Part shown: piece by piece, positions 1 to 9,048 of the stretch | Layout: every line of letters starts with the position of its first letter | Position numbering within the stretch: the first letter of the stretch is position 1 | Assembly: GCF_000805335.1 (NCBI RefSeq) | Contig: NZ_KN708638.1 | Location: 4,910,473-4,974,472 of the forward strand | Length of the DNA stretch: 64,000 nucleotides | Direction: 5' to 3' | Origin: Streptomyces sp. CT34 | GTDB lineage: Bacteria; Actinomycetota; Actinomycetes; Streptomycetales; Streptomycetaceae | Made by a program: the position numbers and the translations under genes | The notes under the pieces: generated by a model | Databases searched by the model: none | The model's input: only the letters and a program-made list of their open reading frames with translations | What the model was told of the DNA's origin: nothing

Positions 1-16
1 TCCCGCGGGCGTACCT

Positions 17-51
17 CCGGCGGCCGGCGACCGGTGGGCACCGGCCGCCGG
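17..51 (-). terminator. hairpin terminator after the aldo/keto reductase gene
   Basis: An 11-bp perfect GC stem (17-27 with 41-51) around a 13-nt loop lies just past the stop of the leftward aldo/keto reductase gene. There is no T-run, which is usual for Streptomyces hairpin terminators. Confidence 0.6.
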
Positions 52-85
52 CCGCCCGCTCAGCGCATCCGCGGGGCGCCGCCGC

Positions 86-1084
86 TCACCAGGCGAACGC
101 CTCCGGCGACGGGCCCGGCCCCGGGAAGATCTCGTCCAGGGAGGCCAGCAGCTCCGCCGGCAGGGTCAGCTCCAGGGCCCGCAGGGCGGAGGCGAGCTGG
201 TCCGCGGTCCGCGGGCCGACGATCGGCCCGGTCACCCCGGGGCGGGTCAGCAGCCAGGCCAGCGCCACCTCGCCGGGCTCCAGCCCGTGCTTGTCGAGCA
301 GGTCCTCGTACGCCTGGATCTGCGCCCGGACCGCCGGGTCGGCCAGCATGTCCGCGGACCGTCCGGAGACCGACCGGGCCCCGGTGCCCTCCCGCTCCTT
401 GCGCAGCGCCCCGCCCAGCAGCCCGGAGTGCAGCGGCGACCAGGGGATCACCCCCAGCCCGTAGCCCCGGGCCGCCGGAATGACCTCCATCTCGGCCCGC
501 CGCTCGAAGAGGTTGTACAGGCACTGCTCGCTCACCAGGCCGTACGAACCGCGCCGCGCCGCCGCCTCGTTGGCCTGGGCGATATGCCAGCCCGCGTGGT
601 TGGACGAGCCCGCGTAGAGGATCTTCCCCTGCTGGACGAGGACGTCGACCGCCTGCCAGATCTCGTCCCAGGGCGTGTCCCGGTCGACGTGGTGGAACTG
701 GTAGAGATCGATGTGGTCGATGCCCAGCCGCCGGAGACTGGCGTCCACCGCACGCCGGATGTTGAGCGCGGAGAGCTTGTCGTGGTTCGGCCAGGCCGGC
801 GGACCCTCCGGGGCCATGTTCGCGTACACCTTGGTGGCCAGCACGGTTTTGTCCCGCCGCTCGCCCCCCTTGGCGAACCACGAGCCGATGATCTCCTCCG
901 TGCGGCCCTTGTCGGCGCCGAACCCGTAGACGTTGGCGGTGTCGAAGAAGTTGACGCCCGCATCCAGCGCGGCGTCCATGATGCGGTGGCTGTCGGCCTC
1001 GTCGGTCCGCGGGCCGAAGTTCATCGTCCCGAGGACGAGTCGGCTGACCTTGAGTCCGGTGCGTCCGAGCTGTGTGTACTCCAT
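86..1084 (-). CDS. aldo/keto reductase
   Basis: A cytoplasmic NAD(P)H-dependent oxidoreductase of the aldo/keto reductase superfamily, 332 residues, the usual size for a (beta/alpha)8 barrel of this family. The N-terminus LGRTGLKVSRLVLGTMNFG is diagnostic. The catalytic tetrad is visible as Asp and Tyr in FDTANVYG, Lys in VLATKVYAN and His in LYQFHHVD; the C-terminal GPIVGPRT segment is the cofactor-phosphate region. I start it at the ATG at 1084, where this N-terminus begins; the open frame continues far upstream but only as an overlap of the next gene. Substrate unknown. It is followed by a hairpin terminator, so it probably ends a leftward unit with the SGNH hydrolase 80 bp upstream. Confidence 0.93.
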   Translation of the reverse strand: MEYTQLGRTGLKVSRLVLGTMNFGPRTDEADSHRIMDAALDAGVNFFDTANVYGFGADKGRTEEIIGSWFAKGGERRDKTVLATKVYANMAPEGPPAWPNHDKLSALNIRRAVDASLRRLGIDHIDLYQFHHVDRDTPWDEIWQAVDVLVQQGKILYAGSSNHAGWHIAQANEAAARRGSYGLVSEQCLYNLFERRAEMEVIPAARGYGLGVIPWSPLHSGLLGGALRKEREGTGARSVSGRSADMLADPAVRAQIQAYEDLLDKHGLEPGEVALAWLLTRPGVTGPIVGPRTADQLASALRALELTLPAELLASLDEIFPGPGPSPEAFAW

Positions 1085-1164
1085 GGCCGACCAGCCAAGT
1101 CGCTGGAGTGCACTCGAAGCAAGCACACCGGCACCGGAGTTGCGGACCGGTCGGCCGGCCCGCG

Positions 1165-1845
1165 CTATCCGGCGTACCGGCCGCCGACGCCCCACGCCTG
1201 GCGCATCGCGTCGGCGAACGCCCCCGCCAGCAGGTGCTCGCCGAGCGCCGACGGATGCGTCCCGTCGTACGTGGCGCGGTCGATCTCCCAGCCGGCCGGC
1301 TCGGAGGCCAGCAGCAGCGGCGAGCCGGGCGCGGAGAGATCGGCGACCGCCTTCGCCAGCAGTTCGTTGAAGCGGGCGCACTGCGCGCCGAAGTCCGGGT
1401 CCGCCGCGGCCCGCACGTTCGGTATCACGGGCAGCAGCACCGCCCGTATGTGCGGCGCCGCCGCCCGCGCCCCGGCCACGAAGCGCCGCACGTTCTCGGC
1501 GGTCTGCTCCGCGTTCGTGTAGAAGCCGAGGTCGATCAGGCCGAGCGAGACCAGCAGGGTGTCCGCGTCGTGCGCGCGCACCGCGTCGCCGATCAGCGGC
1601 GCCATGTGCAGCCAGCCCTCGCCCCACCCGGCGAGATGCCGGCGGGCGTCCGGCGGGAAGTCCGGGTCGCCGTACGCGGACGAGGTGGCGGCGCCGGCGG
1701 CCGGGTCGTGCAGCGTGTGGCGCGGCCCGACGAGGCGGAACGGGCCGGGGCCGGACGCGTTCAGGTGCTGCCACATCCGGTAGCGCCACGTGAAATCGCC
1801 GGCGCTGCCGATCGTCATCGAGTCGCCGACGCACATGATCCTCAT
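1165..1845 (-). CDS. SGNH/GDSL-family hydrolase
   Basis: A 226-residue SGNH-fold esterase or lipase-like hydrolase. Block I is at the very N-terminus (MCVGDSMT, nucleophile Ser), and block V near residue 200 (YDGTHPS) supplies the Asp and His of the triad. Gly and Asn of the oxyanion hole are less obvious: LVSLGLIDLG replaces the usual GxND block, so the Asn position is altered. There is no signal peptide, so it is probably cytoplasmic. Substrate cannot be predicted; carbohydrate-ester or lysophospholipid activity are both seen in this family. It lies 80 bp upstream of the aldo/keto reductase on the same strand. Confidence 0.85.
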   Translation of the reverse strand: MRIMCVGDSMTIGSAGDFTWRYRMWQHLNASGPGPFRLVGPRHTLHDPAAGAATSSAYGDPDFPPDARRHLAGWGEGWLHMAPLIGDAVRAHDADTLLVSLGLIDLGFYTNAEQTAENVRRFVAGARAAAPHIRAVLLPVIPNVRAAADPDFGAQCARFNELLAKAVADLSAPGSPLLLASEPAGWEIDRATYDGTHPSALGEHLLAGAFADAMRQAWGVGGRYAG

Positions 1846-1921
1846 CCGGCCATGATGGCCGAGAACGCTACCGGCGGGTACGTGACGCCTGCCACGCCTC
1901 CGGCGCCTCCCGCTCTTCCTC

Positions 1922-2326
1922 CTACTCCTCCTCGATCAGCCGCAGCTCGTAGTGGAGCGTCCGCTCCCGTTTCAGCCGGTGCGCCAGCGGCACCAGCAGC
2001 CCGTGGATCAGCGGGTACTTGCGCGTCAACGACCGCTCGGCGCGCCGGTATTCGCGGGTCCGCGGGTCGAGCAGCCGGGCCCGCGCCCGCACCGCGGGCC
2101 CGGTGGGCCGGCCGCGCCAGGTGGCGGCGCAGAACTCCACCTCGGGAAAGTTCCGCATCCGCTTGGCCTTCCAGGCGCTGCCGTAGGTGCGGATATAGGC
2201 GTGGTCGCCGTCCACCGCGATGTTCACCGGCGTGCCGACACCGGTGCCGTCCCGCTTGTACGTCGTGAGCAGGATCGTCCCCTGCCGCTCGAAGGGGGCG
2301 AGACCGGGGCTGGGAGGAATCGTCAT
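1922..2326 (-). CDS. PPOX-class F420- or FMN-dependent oxidoreductase
   Basis: A 134-residue split-barrel flavin/deazaflavin-binding protein of the pyridoxamine-phosphate-oxidase-like superfamily. The pattern ILLTTYKRDGTGVGTPVNIA followed by AYIRTYGSAWKAKRMR is typical of small actinobacterial PPOX-class F420-dependent oxidoreductases. The start is placed at the ATG at 2326 (MTIPPSPGL); an in-frame upstream start at 2362 would add twelve residues with no family similarity. The role is probably F420H2-dependent reduction of an unknown compound. It is transcribed leftward, 76 bp before the SGNH hydrolase gene, and may share its transcript. Confidence 0.82.
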   Translation of the reverse strand: MTIPPSPGLAPFERQGTILLTTYKRDGTGVGTPVNIAVDGDHAYIRTYGSAWKAKRMRNFPEVEFCAATWRGRPTGPAVRARARLLDPRTREYRRAERSLTRKYPLIHGLLVPLAHRLKRERTLHYELRLIEEE

Positions 2327-2396
2327 GCCCTCCATGGAGGCACATCTGTCCCGGTTCGTCACGTCGTGGTGCGTCCGTTCGGGGACCCTGTGTCCC

Positions 2397-2434
2397 TGTT
2401 TCCGGCGATCGACCCGTCGGACGTCGAGGCCCTG
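2397..2434 (+). repeat. inverted partial copy of the serC 3' end
   Basis: 38 bp identical, except for one base, to the region 2574-2611 inside serC but in opposite orientation, including 33 perfect bases (2402-2434 against 2574-2606). On this strand it would still encode the SerC segment FPAIDPSDVEAL. The two copies are about 140 bp apart and flank the serC terminator. Confidence 0.9.
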
Positions 2435-2484
2435 GGCCCGCGCAACTGCCGTGCCGGCGGCGCGGGTTGCCGGACCACGGCAAC

Positions 2485-2510
2485 GGCCCCGGCGGTGGTC
2501 CGCCGGGGCC
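2485..2510 (-). terminator. serC terminator hairpin
   Basis: An 11-bp perfect stem (2485-2495 with 2500-2510) with a 4-nt TGGT loop, 27 bp past the serC stop codon. No T-run follows on the coding strand. Confidence 0.75.
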
Positions 2511-2537
2511 CGTCGTCGTCTCTGCGGCGCGGTGCCG

Positions 2538-3656
2538 TTACAGCTGGCCGATCACGTAGTCGATGCAGGCCGTCAGGGCCTCGACGTCCGACGGGTCGAT
2601 CGCCGGGAACATCGCGATCCGCAGCTGGTTGCGGCCGAGCTTGCGGTAGGGCTCGGTGTCGACGATGCCGTTGGCGCGCAGGGCCTTGGCGATCGCCGCG
2701 GCGTCGATGTCGTCGTTGAAGTCGATCGTGCCGATGACCTGCGAGCGCTTCGCCGGGTCGGTGACGAACGGGGTGGCGTACTTGGAGTCCTCGGCCCAGC
2801 CGTAGAGGGTGCGCGAGGAGGTGGCGGTGCGGCCGACCGCCCAGTCCAGGCCGCCCTGGCCGTTGATCCACTCCAGCTGCTCGTTGAGCAGGAAGAGGGT
2901 GGCCAGCGACGGGGTGTTGTACGTCTGGTTCTTGCGGGAGTTGTCGATCGCGGTGGGCAGCGAGAAGAACTCCGGGATGTGGCGGCCGGACGCGTGCACG
3001 GCGCGGGCGCGCTCCAGGGCGGCGGGGGAGAACACCCCGAGCCAGAGGCCGCCGTCGGAGGCGAAGGACTTCTGCGGGGCGAAGTAGTAGACGTCGGTCT
3101 GCGCGATGTCGACGGGGAGGCCGCCGGCGCCGGAGGTGGCGTCGACCAGGACCAGCGCGCCCTCGTCCGCGCCGGACACCCGCCGGATGGGGGCGGCGAC
3201 ACCGGTGGAGGTCTCGTTGTGGGTGAAGGCGTAGACGTCCACGCCCGCCTCGGCCCGCGGCTCCGGGTGGCTGCCCGGGTCGGCGGAGATGACGGTGGGC
3301 TCGGCCAGCCACGGGGCCAGCTTGGCGGCCTTGGCGAACTTCGAGGAGAACTCGCCGAAGGACAGGTGCTGCGACTTGTTCTCGATCAGGCCGTGCGTCG
3401 CGATGTCCCAGAACGCGGTGGAACCGCCGTTGCCGAGGACGACCTCGTAGCCCTCGGGGAGCCGGAAGAGGTCGCGCACCCCGTCCCGCACCTTGCCGAC
3501 CAGGTTCTTGACCGGGGCCTGGCGGTGGGACGTGCCGAGAAGGGAGGAACCGGTGGCGGCCAGCGCGCCGAGCGCCTCCGTACGCACCTTGGAGGGGCCC
3601 GCGCCGAAGCGTCCGTCGGCGGGCTTGATGTCAGCGGGGATCTGGATATCAGCCAC
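2538..3656 (-). CDS. serC: phosphoserine transaminase
   Basis: SerC converts 3-phosphohydroxypyruvate and glutamate to phosphoserine, the second step of serine synthesis (also used in pyridoxal phosphate synthesis in some bacteria). It is 372 residues, the length of the mycobacterial/actinobacterial type. The start region RFGAGPSKVR and the PLP lysine in YFAPQKSFASDGG (about residue 190) are recognisable, as is the substrate-binding TSHRQAPV segment. GTG start at 3656. A pdxH gene lies 20 kb away. The gene is monocistronic by context, with a strong hairpin behind it and a short inverted copy of its own 3' end beyond the hairpin. Confidence 0.97.
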   Translation of the reverse strand: MADIQIPADIKPADGRFGAGPSKVRTEALGALAATGSSLLGTSHRQAPVKNLVGKVRDGVRDLFRLPEGYEVVLGNGGSTAFWDIATHGLIENKSQHLSFGEFSSKFAKAAKLAPWLAEPTVISADPGSHPEPRAEAGVDVYAFTHNETSTGVAAPIRRVSGADEGALVLVDATSGAGGLPVDIAQTDVYYFAPQKSFASDGGLWLGVFSPAALERARAVHASGRHIPEFFSLPTAIDNSRKNQTYNTPSLATLFLLNEQLEWINGQGGLDWAVGRTATSSRTLYGWAEDSKYATPFVTDPAKRSQVIGTIDFNDDIDAAAIAKALRANGIVDTEPYRKLGRNQLRIAMFPAIDPSDVEALTACIDYVIGQL

Positions 3657-3732
3657 GGGGGAAGCCTAAAGGGTCCGGCCGGGCCCGGAGGCCGCGTCCA
3701 GCGGATGAGATGAGGTCGGGCCGGAGTGTGGA

Positions 3733-3770
3733 CGGCCGGAGGGGCGGGGAGGCGGCCGGAGGGGCGGGGG
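3733..3770 (+). repeat. 20-bp-period direct repeat
   Basis: Two copies of CGGCCGGAGGGGCGGGG, 20 bp apart, in the 270-bp gap between serC and the FAD/Fe-S oxidoreductase gene. Otherwise I see nothing in that gap beyond the presumed divergent promoters. Confidence 0.5.
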
Positions 3771-3926
3771 AGCGGCCGGTCCGGCGGACCGGGCGCGACC
3801 GGCCGCCCTCAAGGCCGCCCACGACCCGGCGAACGGCCTCCGCCGCCACCCGTACGGGGCGGACCGGGGCTGATCCCGGGGTGGCGCAGGGAGTCACGGC
3901 CGCCCCTGAGTGGGAAGGCTGGGGGC

Positions 3927-6900
3927 ATGGTTGATCGCAAGGAGCGCAGCGGTCGCAAGGATCGCATGGATCGCACGGAGAACAGCGGGACGGCGGGCGG
4001 ACGGGACCTGGCGCGGGACCTCGCGGCGGCGGTGCGCGGCGAGGTCTCCGCCGCCCCGGGGGACCGGGCCCTGATGACGATGGACGCGTCCAACTACCGG
4101 CGGGTCCCGGACGCGGTGGTCGCGCCCCGGGACGCCGAGGACGTCGCGGCGGCGCTGCGGGTGTGCCGGGAGCACGGCGTCCCCGTGGTGCCGCGCGGCG
4201 GCGGTACCAGCATCGCCGGGCAGGCGACCGGCACCGGCGTCGTCCTCGACTTCACCCGCCATCTGCACCGGATCGTGTCGCTGGACCCCGAGGCCCGTAC
4301 GGCCGTCGTCCAGCCGGGCGTCGTTCTGGACGACCTGCGGGCCGCCGCCGCCCCGTACGGCCTCACCTTCGGGCCCGACCCCTCCACCCACAGCCGCTGC
4401 ACCCTGGGCGGCATGATCGGCAACAACTCCTGCGGATCGCACTCGGTGGCCTGGGGCACCACCGCCGACAACGTCCACGCACTGGAGCTGCTGACCTACG
4501 GCGGCGAGCCGGTACGGGCCGGCCGCGGCACGGACGCCGCCGGCCGCCCCACCGGACTGCCGGCACGCCTCCGGGACGGCGTGAAGGCCCTGGTGGACGG
4601 GGAGTTGGCGCTGCTGCGGACCGGATACCCCACCGGCCTGCCGCGCCGGATCTCCGGATACGCGCTGGACGCCCTGCTCCCGGAAGCCGGCACCGACCTC
4701 GCCCGCGCCCTCACCGGCAGCGAGGGCACCCTCGGCGTCGTCACGGAGGCCACCGTACGGCTCGTCGACACCCCGGCGGCGCGGGTGCTGGCCGTGCTCG
4801 GCTATCCCGACGAGAGCGCCGCCGCCGAGGCCGCGCACACCCTGCTCCCGCACCGGCCGCTGACCGTCGAGGGCATGGCCGCCGACCTGGTCGGCAGCGC
4901 CACCGGGCTGCCCAAGGGCGGCGCCTGGCTGTTCGTGGAGATGGGCGGGGCGAGCCGGGCGGAGGCGACCGCCCGCGCCGAGGAGCTGTGCCGGGCGGCT
5001 GCCGCGGACGGCGCCACCGGGCACACGGTGGTCGCCGACCCGGCCGGACAGCGCGCGCTGTGGCGGATCCGCGAGGACGCCTCGGGGACCGCCACCCGCC
5101 TGCCCGACGGCAGCGAGGCCTGGCCCGGCTGGGAGGACTGCGCCGTACCGCCCGCCCGACTCGGCCCGTATCTGCGGGACTTCCGCGCCCTGCTCGCCCA
5201 GCACGGGCTGCGCGGCACCCCCTACGGCCACTTCGGCGACGGCTGCATCCACATCCGCATCGACTTCGACCTGCTGACCGCCCCCGGCATCCGCCGCTTC
5301 CGCGAATTCTCCTACGACCTGGGCGTGTTGGTGGTCTCGCACGGCGGCTCGCTCTCCGGCGAACACGGCGACGGCCAGGCCCGCGCCGAACTCCTCCCCA
5401 AGATGTACGGCGACGAACTGGTCGGCCTCTTCGGCCGGTTCAAGGACCTGTGGGACCCGGCCGCCGGCCTCAACCCCGGCATGCTGGTACGCCCCGCCCG
5501 GCTCGACGAGAACCTCCGCTTCGCCGTGCTCCCCAAGCGCCCCGTCCCGGTGGAGTTCGGCTATCCGCACGACAACGGCGACTTCGCCGCCGCCGTACGC
5601 CGCTGCGTGGGCGTCGCCAAGTGCCGGGCGAGCACGGTCGGTCCGGGCTCCGCCGAGGTGATGTGCCCCTCCTTCCGCGCCACCGGCGAGGAGCAGCACT
5701 CGACCCGCGGGCGGGCCCGGCTGCTGCACGAGATGCTGGCCGGCGAGGTCGTCACGGACGGCTGGCGCTCCCCGGAGGTCCGCGAGGCGCTCGACCTCTG
5801 CCTGTCCTGCAAGGGGTGCCGCAGCGACTGCCCCGTGGGCGTCGACATGGCGACCTACAAGGCGGAGTTCCTGCACCACCACTACGCGGGCCGGATCCGC
5901 CCCGCCGCCCACTACGCGCTGGGCCGCCTCCCGCAGTGGCTGCGCGCCGCCGCCCCCGCCGCGCCGCTCCTCAACGCCCTCGCCCGCACGCCGCTGGCCG
6001 CCGTCGCCCAGCGCGTCGCCGGGATCGCCCCCGAGCGGACGATCCCGGCCCTGGCCACCGAAACGTTCAGCCGGTGGTGGTGGAACCGGCTGAAGGCGGG
6101 GCAGGCGGGACCGGGGAGCGGCGGTCACGCCGCCGACCGCACCGTCCTCCTCTGGCCCGACACCTTCACCAACTTCCTCTCCCCGCAGGTCGGCCGCGCC
6201 GCCGTACGCGTCCTGGAGGACGCCGGGCTGCGTCCGCTGCTCCCGCCCGCCACCCCCGTCCGCCCCGCGGGCCACGCCCTCCCCCTCTCCCGGCTGCACC
6301 GCCCCGCCCTGTGCTGCGGACTGACCTACGTCTCCACCGGCCAACTCGACCGGGCGCGGGCCGTCATGCGCCGCACGGTCGACGTCCTCGGCCCGCTGCT
6401 GCGCGACGGCCTCCCCCTCGTCGTCCTCGAACCGAGCTGCGCCGCCGCCCTCCGCACGGACCTGCCGGAGCTGCTCGCCGGCGACCGCGACCGTGACTCG
6501 CGGGCCGCCCGCCTCGCCGCCTCCGTACGGACCTTCGCCGAGGTCCTGGAGGAACGGGCCCCCGACTGGACCCCGCCCCGCATCGACCGCCCGGTCGCCG
6601 GCCAGACCCACTGCCACCAGCACGCCGTCCTGGGCGACGCCGCCGACCGCCGACTACGGGAACGCGCCGGCCTGAGCGGCGAGTTGAGCGGCGGCTGCTG
6701 CGGCCTGGCCGGCAACTTCGGCTTCGAGCGCGGACATTACGACGTCTCCGTGACCTGCGCCGAGGAACAACTCCTGCCCGCCGTACGGGGAGCGGCCCCG
6801 GACGCGGAGATCCTCGCGGACGGCTTCTCCTGCCGCACCCAGCTCGACCAGCTCGGGGAGCGCCGGGGACGACATCTGGCGGAGGTACTGGCGGAGGGAT

Positions 6901-6938
6901 TGGGGGAGGGGGCGGCGAATGGGCCGGTGAATGGGTAG
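3927..6938 (+). CDS. FAD-binding and (Fe-S)-binding oxidoreductase (GlcD/Dld-like fusion)
   Basis: A 1003-residue fusion of a GlcD-type FAD-linked 2-hydroxyacid (D-lactate or glycolate) dehydrogenase with an Fe-S/CCG module. Residues about 30-240 form the PCMH-type FAD domain (VVPRGGGTSIAGQATG, GGMIGNNSCGSHS); about 240-560 the FAD-oxidase C-terminal domain ending HFGDGCIHIRI and SGEHGDGQAR. A 4Fe-4S motif CLSCKGCRSDCPVGVD follows near residue 630, then CCG-domain motifs LCCGLTY and GGCCGLAGNFGFE. It probably feeds electrons from a 2-hydroxy acid to the respiratory chain. ATG at 3927 with a GGGAAGG ribosome site; the frame is open upstream but without family similarity. The last codons lie in a GAATGGG-rich repeated stretch. 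Confidence 0.92.
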   Translation: MVDRKERSGRKDRMDRTENSGTAGGRDLARDLAAAVRGEVSAAPGDRALMTMDASNYRRVPDAVVAPRDAEDVAAALRVCREHGVPVVPRGGGTSIAGQATGTGVVLDFTRHLHRIVSLDPEARTAVVQPGVVLDDLRAAAAPYGLTFGPDPSTHSRCTLGGMIGNNSCGSHSVAWGTTADNVHALELLTYGGEPVRAGRGTDAAGRPTGLPARLRDGVKALVDGELALLRTGYPTGLPRRISGYALDALLPEAGTDLARALTGSEGTLGVVTEATVRLVDTPAARVLAVLGYPDESAAAEAAHTLLPHRPLTVEGMAADLVGSATGLPKGGAWLFVEMGGASRAEATARAEELCRAAAADGATGHTVVADPAGQRALWRIREDASGTATRLPDGSEAWPGWEDCAVPPARLGPYLRDFRALLAQHGLRGTPYGHFGDGCIHIRIDFDLLTAPGIRRFREFSYDLGVLVVSHGGSLSGEHGDGQARAELLPKMYGDELVGLFGRFKDLWDPAAGLNPGMLVRPARLDENLRFAVLPKRPVPVEFGYPHDNGDFAAAVRRCVGVAKCRASTVGPGSAEVMCPSFRATGEEQHSTRGRARLLHEMLAGEVVTDGWRSPEVREALDLCLSCKGCRSDCPVGVDMATYKAEFLHHHYAGRIRPAAHYALGRLPQWLRAAAPAAPLLNALARTPLAAVAQRVAGIAPERTIPALATETFSRWWWNRLKAGQAGPGSGGHAADRTVLLWPDTFTNFLSPQVGRAAVRVLEDAGLRPLLPPATPVRPAGHALPLSRLHRPALCCGLTYVSTGQLDRARAVMRRTVDVLGPLLRDGLPLVVLEPSCAAALRTDLPELLAGDRDRDSRAARLAASVRTFAEVLEERAPDWTPPRIDRPVAGQTHCHQHAVLGDAADRRLRERAGLSGELSGGCCGLAGNFGFERGHYDVSVTCAEEQLLPAVRGAAPDAEILADGFSCRTQLDQLGERRGRHLAEVLAEGLGEGAANGPVNG

Positions 6939-6999
6939 GCGAATGGGTCGGTGCCCGGTGGGGCGGAGGGGTGGGAGGAGGGGCCGCTTCCGAACTGTC

Positions 7000-7908
7000 C
7001 TAGGTGGCGTTCGGGGAGGTGCCGTTCGGGGAGGTGCCGTTCGGGGTGGTGTGGCGGTGGCCCATCACCTCGTGGGCGAGGGCCACCAGGTCCGGGATGC
7101 GTGGGTGTCCCGGGCCGTCGCGCCAGGCGATCACGACCGGGACGGGTGGGGCGCCGGTCAGCGGGACGTACGCCATCGCCGGGTGCGGGTGCATCTCGGC
7201 GGTGGCCGACGTGGTGACGCCGATGGCACGGCCGCCGGTGATGGCGGCGAGCCAGTCGTCCGTGTTGCCGATGGTGATCGTCGCGGTGGGGCGGGCGGTG
7301 GCGGGCCAGAGGTCGAGGGTGGTGATCCCGGAGACCGTGTTGAGGGCGAGGGTGCGGGCGGTGAGGTCGGTCAGGGAGAGGGCGGTGCGGCCGGCCAGCG
7401 GGTCGTCGGCGGGGAGGCCGACCACCCGGGGCTCCGTCGTCAGCTGCTCGGTGAGCAGGCCGGGGGCGCGGACCTCGCCGCGCAGCAGGGCCGCGTCCAC
7501 GTCGCCGCGGGCGAGGCCGGCCGTGCGGTCGTCGATGCGGAGGAGTTCGAGCGGGGTGTCCGGGTGTTCCTCGTGCCAGCGGCGGAGCAGCGCGGTGGTG
7601 TCCGTACCGGCCGCGGACCAGGCGTGGCCCAGGCGCAGCGGCCAGCCGGTACGGCGGGGGGGGGCGAGCGCCCGGTCGAAGGCGGTGACCGCGATGGCGG
7701 CCTGGTCGCGGAAGGCGAGGCCGTCCGGGGTGAGGGCGAGGTGGTGGGTGGAGCGGTCGACGAGGCGCACGCCGAGTTCCTGCTCCAGCTGCCGGAGCGT
7801 ACGGGAGACGGCGGGCTGGGTCAGGTGCAGGCGTTCGGCGGCGCGGGTCACGCTGAGGGTGTCGGCGATGGCGAGAAAGCAGCGGAAATGACGCAGCTCG
7901 ATGCTCAT
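7000..7908 (-). CDS. LysR-family transcriptional regulator
   Basis: A 302-residue LysR-type regulator: winged helix at residues 1-60 (LRHFRCFLAIADTLSVTRAA, LTQPAVSRTLRQLEQELG) and a periplasmic-binding-protein-like effector domain behind it. Start at the ATG at 7908 (MSIELRHF). It is divergent from the EamA transporter gene with 68 bp between starts, the usual arrangement in which LysR controls its neighbour and itself. Oddities: a run of nine G (7656-7664) inside the gene, and a C-terminal tail made by three 15-bp repeats coding TSPNG. The effector is unknown. Confidence 0.93.
   Translation of the reverse strand: MSIELRHFRCFLAIADTLSVTRAAERLHLTQPAVSRTLRQLEQELGVRLVDRSTHHLALTPDGLAFRDQAAIAVTAFDRALAPPRRTGWPLRLGHAWSAAGTDTTALLRRWHEEHPDTPLELLRIDDRTAGLARGDVDAALLRGEVRAPGLLTEQLTTEPRVVGLPADDPLAGRTALSLTDLTARTLALNTVSGITTLDLWPATARPTATITIGNTDDWLAAITGGRAIGVTTSATAEMHPHPAMAYVPLTGAPPVPVVIAWRDGPGHPRIPDLVALAHEVMGHRHTTPNGTSPNGTSPNAT
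7006..7050 (-). repeat. three 15-bp tandem repeats in the LysR 3' end
   Basis: Three adjacent 15-bp units (7006-7020, 7021-7035, 7036-7050), differing at one or two bases, add NGTSP-type repeats to the LysR C-terminus next to its stop codon. Confidence 0.85.
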
Positions 7909-7976
7909 GCGTGCGGAGCATAACAACGGGGAGAAAGGCATTTCACGTGCCGGAAGGCGGGCCGTAGCGTGGTGGT

Positions 7977-9017
7977 GTGAATGCATCGCCCGCCGGTTCC
8001 GACGGCTCCTTCTCGGCCACGTCCGCGTCCGTCTCCCCTTCTCCTTCGTCTTCTTCCGGTTCGTCTTCTTCCGGCTCCGCCGACTCCACGACCAACGGTG
8101 CGATACCGCAGTCCGTGCCGCCCTCCGCCGAGGTGTTGTCCGCCGAGGCGGAGGCCGGGGCCGCGGGGCCCGCGGGGGCGCGTGCCCGGCTCGGGTCGGT
8201 GGCGTTGGTGATCGGCGGGATCGTCTCGCTGCAATTCGGGTCGTCGGTGGCGGTGCTGCTGTTCCCGCGGGCCGGGGCGCTCGGCGTCGTCACGCTGCGG
8301 CTGGTCGTGGCCTCGTTGGTGCTGCTGATCGTCTGCCGGCCGAAGGTACGTGGCCATACGCGGGGTGACTGGGCCACGGTTCTCGCCTTCGGCGTCGCGC
8401 TGGTCGGCATGAACTCGCTCTTCTATCAGGCAATTGACCGCATCCCCCTGGGTGCGGCGGTCACACTGGAGTTCCTCGGGCCGCTGATCCTGTCGGTTGC
8501 CACGTCGCGGCGGCTGCTGAGTGTGCTGTGGGCGGCGTTGGCGCTGGGCGGTGTCGTGTTGCTGGGGCGCGCCGGGTTCGACGGGCTGAACCTGCTCGGG
8601 GCCGGGTGCGCGTTGGCGGCGGGCGGGCTCTGGGCCGCGTACATCCTGCTGTCGGCCCGTACCGGGCAGCGGTTCCCGCAGGCGGACGGGCTGGCGCTGG
8701 CCATGACGGTCGCGGCGCTCCTGAGTCTGCCGCTCGGGGCCTTCAGCGCGGGGGCGGCGCTGCTCGACCCGGTCACGGTGGGGCTGGGGGCGGCGGTGGC
8801 GCTGATGTCCTCCGTGATGCCGTACACGCTGGAGTTGCTGGCCCTGCGCAAGCTGCCCGCCTCCGGGTTCGCGGTCATGATGAGCCTGGAGCCGGCCGCG
8901 GCGGCCACCGCCGGATTCCTGGTGCTGCACCAGTCGTTGGGGTGGGTGGAGTTGATCGCCATCGGGTTGGTGGTGGTGGCGAGTGCGGGGGCGGTGCTTA
9001 GCGGGGCTCGGCGCTGA
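7977..9017 (+). CDS. EamA-family (DMT superfamily) exporter
   Basis: A 346-residue integral membrane protein with ten predicted membrane segments in two homologous EamA halves (about residues 70-200 and 210-345), most like RhtA-type exporters of threonine, homoserine or other amino acids. The second half shows SSVMPYTLELLALRKLPASGFAVMMSLEPA in its usual place (quoted in part: MSLEPAAAA). The N-terminus has an unusual Ser-rich cytoplasmic tail of about 45 residues. GTG start at 7977, 68 bp from the divergent LysR start. Substrate unknown; probably induced through the LysR regulator. Confidence 0.9.
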   Translation: MNASPAGSDGSFSATSASVSPSPSSSSGSSSSGSADSTTNGAIPQSVPPSAEVLSAEAEAGAAGPAGARARLGSVALVIGGIVSLQFGSSVAVLLFPRAGALGVVTLRLVVASLVLLIVCRPKVRGHTRGDWATVLAFGVALVGMNSLFYQAIDRIPLGAAVTLEFLGPLILSVATSRRLLSVLWAALALGGVVLLGRAGFDGLNLLGAGCALAAGGLWAAYILLSARTGQRFPQADGLALAMTVAALLSLPLGAFSAGAALLDPVTVGLGAAVALMSSVMPYTLELLALRKLPASGFAVMMSLEPAAAATAGFLVLHQSLGWVELIAIGLVVVASAGAVLSGARR

Positions 9018-9048
9018 GGGGTTTGTCCGCTGCTTGGTGGGGGCTGGT

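Noticed and set aside
3894..6623. 909-codon minus-strand frame opposite the FAD/Fe-S oxidoreductase
   Set aside because: Its composition (Gly/Val/Arg-rich, no motif) and frame position mirror the real gene; no ribosome site or family similarity.
7656..7664. Nine-G run in LysR as a frameshift
   Set aside because: The frame continues with normal family similarity on both sides, so no disruption is visible in this sequence.
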